Positions 59,760-64,000 of a stretch of DNA of 64,000 nucleotides are shown in pieces. Within the stretch, counting starts at the first letter, position 1; every line of letters begins with the position of its first letter. The stretch is from NCBI RefSeq assembly GCF_000016185.1, contig NC_011420.2, positions 2,438,501 through 2,502,500 on the forward strand, in the 5' to 3' direction. The position numbers and the translations under genes were made by a program. Source of the DNA: Rhodospirillum centenum SW (GTDB taxonomy: Bacteria; Pseudomonadota; Alphaproteobacteria; Azospirillales; Azospirillaceae). The notes under the pieces are model-generated. The model made no database searches and had not been told where the DNA came from. It worked only from the letters and a program-made list of their open reading frames with translations.

Positions 59760-61295
59760 ATGCGCTCGAAGACCGCGGCCGCCCTCCTCGTCCTCCTCGC
59801 CGCCCTGGCCGCTTCGGTGGGGCCGGCCGTGCGCGGTCTGGCCCAGGAGGCGGTCACCGCCGGCATGCCCGCTGGCGTCACGCCCACCGGGGCGGAGCTG
59901 CTGCGCGAGCTGCTGGAAGCGCGGCTGGCCGAGCTGACGGCCCCGCGTTTCGGCCGGCCCCGGCTGGACCGCGCGCCGGAGGTGGAGGTGGCCCCCGACG
60001 ACGGGTACTACGAGGTGCGGGTGCCGTCGCTCCGGGTGGTGCTGACCAACGGCTGGCTGGTGGAGGCGCTGGACCTGCACGCCCGCGCGACCCCGACCGC
60101 CGGCGGCGGCTGGGAGGTGACGGGCACCCTGCCGGTGCCGCTGGCGGTCTACAGCGCCGAAGGATTCCGCGCCGGCGAGCTGACCCTGGGCCGGCAGTCC
60201 TTCAAGGGCCGCTGGAGCCCCGACCTGCGGACGCTGGAGGCGCTGGACGCCTCCGTCCGCGATCTGCTGTTCACCCCGCGCGACGGCACCGGCACCCTGC
60301 AGGCCGCCGCCGTGACCGTGAAGATGGCACCGGAGAGCTACGCCGACGGACGCTGGACCGGACCGGCCACGGTGACCCTCTCCGAACTGTCCATGAACGG
60401 CGCCGACGGGCAGGCGGCGCTGGCCCTGACGAAGCTGACGGCGAAGCTGCGGGTGGAGGATCTGGACGTCGCCCGCTACGCCGCCTGGAATGCCGCGCTG
60501 GCCCGCCGGGCGGCCGTGGACGACGGGCAGGAGGGGCTGACCGCCGCGGAGCGGGAGGCGCTGCAACAGGCGCTGCCGAACCTGGACGGGCTGCTGTCCC
60601 GCGCCCAGGCGGAGGTGGAGGTGCGCGGCCTGCGCCGCCGCTTCGCCGACGGCACCCGCAGCGCGCTGGACAGCGCCACCTGGACCCTGGCAGCCGACGG
60701 GTTGCAGGGGGAGCGGGTGCGGCTGTCGCTGGACTATGCCCACAAGGGGCTGGTGGCCGACGGTCCGTCGGTGAAGCGCCCCGTGGTCCCCGGCAGGGGC
60801 GAGATCCGGCTGACGGCGGAGGACCTGCCGCGCCGGGCACTGCTGGACGCCTGGACCCGCCGGCTGGCGGAGGAACCGGCCATCGGCGGCGGCGCGGCGC
60901 GGGAGAATTTCGACCGCCGCATCCTCACGGCGCTGGGTGACGCCGGGGCGGAGGTGCGCCTGGACCGGCTGGGCTTCGAGGCGCAGGAGGCGGGCGCCAC
61001 CGCCAACGGCATCGTCAGCTTCGACGACGCCACGGCGCACGGCCTGCTGGGCGGCCTGTCCATGACCCTGCGCGGCTTCGACGCCCTGATCGCCCAGGCG
61101 ACCGACGGCTACCGGATGCGCAACACCGGGGCGGCGCTGGGCCTGTTCGCGCTCCAGGGCCTGGGCTCGCCCGACACCGACCGCGAGGGCCGCGCCACCC
61201 GCGCCTACCGGCTGGAGGTGGCGCCCGACGGCCGCATCCTGCTGAACGGAACGGAGGTGACCAGCCTGATCACCGGCCTGATGGCCCTGCGCTGA
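59760..61295 (+). CDS. Hypothetical exported protein
   Basis: 511 residues from the ATG at 59760. A signal peptide (basic MRSK, Leu/Ala core, cut near residue 30 at GLAQEA) is followed by a beta-rich, mostly acidic mature part with repeated strands (YYEVRVPSLRVVLTNGWLVE, LPVPLAVYSAEGFRAGELTL, VTLSELSMNGADGQAALALT). The layout resembles the large periplasmic DUF2125/DUF945-like beta proteins, but no family is assigned. It stands alone, divergent from the helicase gene. Confidence 0.7.
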   Translation: MRSKTAAALLVLLAALAASVGPAVRGLAQEAVTAGMPAGVTPTGAELLRELLEARLAELTAPRFGRPRLDRAPEVEVAPDDGYYEVRVPSLRVVLTNGWLVEALDLHARATPTAGGGWEVTGTLPVPLAVYSAEGFRAGELTLGRQSFKGRWSPDLRTLEALDASVRDLLFTPRDGTGTLQAAAVTVKMAPESYADGRWTGPATVTLSELSMNGADGQAALALTKLTAKLRVEDLDVARYAAWNAALARRAAVDDGQEGLTAAEREALQQALPNLDGLLSRAQAEVEVRGLRRRFADGTRSALDSATWTLAADGLQGERVRLSLDYAHKGLVADGPSVKRPVVPGRGEIRLTAEDLPRRALLDAWTRRLAEEPAIGGGAARENFDRRILTALGDAGAEVRLDRLGFEAQEAGATANGIVSFDDATAHGLLGGLSMTLRGFDALIAQATDGYRMRNTGAALGLFALQGLGSPDTDREGRATRAYRLEVAPDGRILLNGTEVTSLITGLMALR

Positions 61296-61304
61296 GGGCG
61301 GCCG

Positions 61305-61586
61305 TCAGGCCGCCCGGACGATGCGGATTTCCACCTGGAGACCCGCTGCGACCGCCATGTTCACCAGGGTGTCGAGGCCGAACAGGGCGATCTTGCCGCG
61401 CATCAGGTCCGAGATGCGGGGCTGCGTCACGCCCAGCCGGCGGGCAGCCTCGTCCTGGGTCCAGCCCTGCTGCCGGATGTGCGCTTCCAGATCCAGCATG
61501 AGGGTCGCCCGGAGCTTCATGTTCTCCGCCGCAGCGGCCGTATCCTCGATGGCGTCCCAGACGCTGGTGAAACGCTGTCCGTTCAT
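61305..61586 (-). CDS. XRE-family antitoxin (HigA/RelB-type)
   Basis: 93 residues from the ATG at 61586, with AAGGAG eight bases upstream. The helix-turn-helix is at about 36-85: LEAHIRQQGWTQDEAARRLG, VTQPRISDLMRGKIALFGLD, the HTH_37/HigA pattern found beside Gp49/RelE-like toxins. The gene is intact and follows the broken toxin with a 4-base overlap. It may still repress the shared promoter. Confidence 0.85.
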   Translation of the reverse strand: MNGQRFTSVWDAIEDTAAAAENMKLRATLMLDLEAHIRQQGWTQDEAARRLGVTQPRISDLMRGKIALFGLDTLVNMAVAAGLQVEIRIVRAA

Positions 61587-61950
61587 CCGCCAAGCTCCTT
61601 CAAGCGGTCCCGGTACCGCCGTCCGGCGAGGTCCAGGTCGGACCGCGCCGTCTTCTGCGTCTTCTTCTGGAAACAGTGCAGGACATAGACCGCCTCCGCG
61701 AAGCGGGCGACCTGGGTGACCCTGAACGCCCCGGCCGCATCGCGCAGCCGGATTTCCTGCACGCCGGCCCCGATCGTCGGCCCCCAATCGTCGGCATCAG
61801 CTTCCAGTCATGGGCCTCAAGACCGCGTTGAACCCTGTCGAGCTGGAATCCGGCCTCACGCCGGACGGTATCGGGAAAAGACCGAAGCTCTTCCAGCGCG
61901 CTGCCCCGGAAGACGATGGGCTTCACCGCAGGGGGCTCGGGAACGGGCAT
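61583..61950 (-). pseudogene. RelE/HigB-type (phage Gp49-like) toxin, frameshifted
   Basis: The gene starts at ATG 61950 (MPVPEPPAVKPIVFRGSALE) and continues LRSFPDTVRREAGFQLDRVQ and HDWKLMPTIG. There a 14-bp tandem duplication (CCGACGATTGGGGG before CCGACGATCGGGG, minus strand, near 61780-61800) shifts the frame. In the new frame the rest is plain: GAGVQEIRLRDAAGAFRVTQ, VARFAEAVYVLHCFQKKTQK, and a stop overlapping the antitoxin start. Removing the 14 bases restores a full toxin of about 117 residues. As it stands the toxin should be inactive. Confidence 0.85.
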
Positions 61951-61959
61951 GCCCCGCTT

Positions 61960-61975
61960 ATACAAGATTCTGTAT
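61960..61975 (-). promoter_or_regulatory. Operator palindrome of the toxin-antitoxin pair
   Basis: Inverted repeat ATACA-AGATTC-TGTAT lies 10 bases upstream of the toxin start, within a locally AT-rich patch. Its position suits a promoter -10 region with the antitoxin-binding site. Confidence 0.55.
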
Positions 61976-62107
61976 GTCCAGACAAGGTTGCCCCCGCCCA
62001 TCCGCGCTTGCGGCCGGACGCGGCTTCGCCCATATCGTCGCCCGCGGTTCAGCGAACCACAGCACAGCCCCCACCACCGACAACAAGACTGCGAAGGGTG
62101 ACATGCC

Positions 62108-64000
62108 ATGACTGAGGAGAAGCTCAGTTTCCAGGCCGAGGTCAGCCGGCTCCTGGACATCGTGGCCCACAGCCTCTACTCGGAGAAGGAGGTGTTCCTG
62201 CGCGAGCTGGTCTCGAACGCGTCCGACGCGTGCGACCGGCTGCGCTACGCCGCCCTGACCCAGCCCGAGCTGACCGCCGGCGACCCCGGCTTCCGCATCC
62301 GCATCGTGCCCGACAAGGCCGCGCGCACCCTGACCATTGCCGACAACGGCATCGGCATGAACCGCGAGGATCTGGTCGAGAATCTGGGCACCATCGCCCG
62401 CTCCGGCACGGCCGCCTTCCTGACGTCGCTGTCCGGCGACAACCGCAAGGATTTCAGCCTGATCGGCCAGTTCGGCGTGGGCTTCTATTCCGCCTTCATG
62501 GTGGCGGACCGGGTGGAGGTGTTCACCCGCAAGGCCGGCGACGCCACCCTCTGGCGCTGGGCCAGCGACGGCAAGGGCAGCTTCACCGTGGGGGCCGTGC
62601 CGGAGGGCGAGGTGCCTGCAGACGGGGGGCCGGCGCGCGGCACCCGCATCGTGCTGCACCTGCGCGAGGGCGAGGACGACTATCTGGAGGAGCTGCGCCT
62701 CCGCACCATCATCAAGAAGTACTCCGACCACATCGCCGTGCCGATCGTGCTGGGCACGGGCGAGGAGGCCGCGCCGGCGAACGCCGCCTCGGCCCTGTGG
62801 ACCCGGCCGAAGTCGGAGATCACGCCCGAGCAGTACAAGGAGTTCTACCACCACGCCGGCCACGCCTTCGATGATCCGTGGCTGACCCTGCACTGGCGGG
62901 CCGAGGGCGTGATCGAGTACACGGGCCTGCTGTTCGTGCCCAGCCAGCGGCCGTTCGACCTGTTCGACCCGCAGCGACGCCACCGCGTGAAGCTCTATGT
63001 CCGCCGGGTCTTCATCACCGACGAGGCGGAGAGCCTGGTGCCCGGCTGGCTGCGCTTCCTGCGCGGCGTGGTGGACAGCGAGGACCTGCCGCTGAACATC
63101 AGCCGCGAGATGCTGCAGCACAACCCGACCCTGGCGAAGCTGCGCAGCGGCATCACCAAGCGCGTGCTGGGCGAGCTGACGAAGAAGGCGGCCGACCCCG
63201 AGTCCGCGGCCGACTATGCCCGCTTCTGGGACGCCTTCGGCGCCGTGCTGAAGGAGGGGCTGTACGAGGACCATGCCCACCGCGACGAACTGCTGAAGCT
63301 GCTGCGGGTCCGCACCACCGCCTCGGGCGGGGAGCTGATCGGGCTGGACACCTATGTCGGCCGCATGAAGGAGGGGCAGGAGGCGATCTACTACATAGCC
63401 GGCGAGGACGCCGCCGCCCTGGAGAAGAGCCCGCAGCTCGAAGGCTACCGCGCCAAGGGCGTGGAGGTGCTGCTGCTGACCGACCCGGTGGACGAGTTCT
63501 GGGTCGGCACCGTGCGCGAGGCCCAGGGCAAGCCCTTCAAGTCCGTCACCCGCGGCGGCGCCGATCTGGCGAAGATCCAGGGCGGCCCGGACACGCCCCC
63601 GGCCGAGCGGCCGGCGGAGGGGGATCTCGCCTCCCTGATCGCGCTGCTGAAGATGACGCTGGGCGACACGGTGAAGGATGTCCGCGCCTCCGAACGGCTG
63701 ACCGACAGCGCCGTCTGTCTGGTGGCGGACGAGGGCGACCTGGACATCCATCTGGAGCGGCTGCTGAAGCAGCACCGCCAGCTCGACACCGCCGCCACCC
63801 GCATCCTGGAGGTCAATCCCGGCCACCCCCTGGTCCGCCGGCTGGCGGAACGGGTGGCCGCGGGCGGCGCACAGGACGGGCTGGCGGACGTGGCCTGGCT
63901 GCTGCTGGACCAGGCCCGGATCGTGGAGGGGGAGCCGCTGCCCGACCCGGTCGCCTTCTCCCGCCGGCTGGCCCTGTTCGTGGAGCGTGGCCTCGCCGCC
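62108..64000 (+). CDS. htpG: Molecular chaperone HtpG (Hsp90), partial
   Basis: 631 residues are visible; the gene runs off the right edge. ATP-site motifs of the N-domain are ELVSNASDACDRLRYAAL near residue 35, IADNGIGMNREDLVENLGTI near 77 and GQFGVGFYSAFMVADRVEVF near 119. The middle domain has FDLFDPQRRHRVKLYVRRVF and LPLNISREMLQHNPTL. The dimer domain begins near 500. A GAAGGGTGAC ribosome site precedes two overlapping ATGs; the one at 62103 (ATGCCATGA) would end at once, so 62108 is the start. Confidence 0.96.
   Translation, partial: MTEEKLSFQAEVSRLLDIVAHSLYSEKEVFLRELVSNASDACDRLRYAALTQPELTAGDPGFRIRIVPDKAARTLTIADNGIGMNREDLVENLGTIARSGTAAFLTSLSGDNRKDFSLIGQFGVGFYSAFMVADRVEVFTRKAGDATLWRWASDGKGSFTVGAVPEGEVPADGGPARGTRIVLHLREGEDDYLEELRLRTIIKKYSDHIAVPIVLGTGEEAAPANAASALWTRPKSEITPEQYKEFYHHAGHAFDDPWLTLHWRAEGVIEYTGLLFVPSQRPFDLFDPQRRHRVKLYVRRVFITDEAESLVPGWLRFLRGVVDSEDLPLNISREMLQHNPTLAKLRSGITKRVLGELTKKAADPESAADYARFWDAFGAVLKEGLYEDHAHRDELLKLLRVRTTASGGELIGLDTYVGRMKEGQEAIYYIAGEDAAALEKSPQLEGYRAKGVEVLLLTDPVDEFWVGTVREAQGKPFKSVTRGGADLAKIQGGPDTPPAERPAEGDLASLIALLKMTLGDTVKDVRASERLTDSAVCLVADEGDLDIHLERLLKQHRQLDTAATRILEVNPGHPLVRRLAERVAAGGAQDGLADVAWLLLDQARIVEGEPLPDPVAFSRRLALFVERGLAA

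Overview
The window is very GC-rich chromosomal DNA from an alphaproteobacterium, most likely order Rhodospirillales and probably the Azospirillum/Rhodocista group. This rests on the mitofilin-hemY pair, the CobS/CobT/CobD cobalamin genes, an HWE-family histidine kinase and the general protein style. The species cannot be fixed from sequence alone. Most of the window is ordinary core genome, with tightly packed genes and several 4-base ATGA start/stop overlaps. It is broken by one large accessory block (about 12.0-25.6 kb), one probably acquired cassette (25.6-30.6 kb) and one insertion sequence (51.3-52.5 kb).

Region by region. 0-6.3 kb: heme-associated membrane genes (mitofilin C-terminus, hemY) and late cobalamin genes (cobD, a cobC-like phosphatase, cobS, cobT), interrupted by a SYLF lipid-binding protein. 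6.3-9.1 kb: an AT-rich leader and a right-handed beta-helix polysaccharide-active protein with three near-identical carbohydrate-binding modules. 9.2-11.9 kb: csaA, folE, apaG and a GNAT acetyltransferase. 12.0 kb: tRNA-Gly(CCC), followed by an island holding an ABC-F protein, a decayed copy of a fic promoter and N-terminus, a nucleotidyltransferase-fold protein, a HipA/HipB toxin-antitoxin pair, an IS1182-type element inserted in the end of a photolyase-like gene, an intact fic gene, and a cluster of broken IS fragments. 25.6-30.6 kb: a TetR regulator, a PhoD phosphatase and a TonB-dependent receptor with palindromic promoter sites.

30.6-42 kb: HU, a SnoaL-like protein, a Baeyer-Villiger-type monooxygenase, a PAS protein, a response regulator/HWE kinase pair, a pyruvate-kinase-like protein, a DUF2147 protein and lepA. 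42.1-43.4 kb: eight copies of a 170-171 bp foldback repeat between the convergent lepA and SDR genes. 43.5-51.1 kb: SDR, DUF1232, DUF3429, EamA and FkbM genes, a small ribbon-helix-helix operon with a palindromic operator, a coiled-coil orphan, and a CYTH-CHAD gene followed at 11 bp by a ParA-type ATPase. 51.3-52.5 kb: an ISAs1 element with a clear 10-bp target duplication. 52.5-64 kb: a methyltransferase, TetR, an alpha/beta hydrolase, an Hsp15-like S4 protein overlapping a Suv3-type helicase, an exported protein, a toxin-antitoxin pair whose toxin is broken by a 14-bp duplication, and htpG, which runs off the right edge.

The strongest candidates for something new are the 170-bp foldback repeat array, the photolyase-like protein whose domains appear to be in swapped order, the CHAD-ParA pair (possibly a polyphosphate-granule positioning system), and the duplicated fic operator region.
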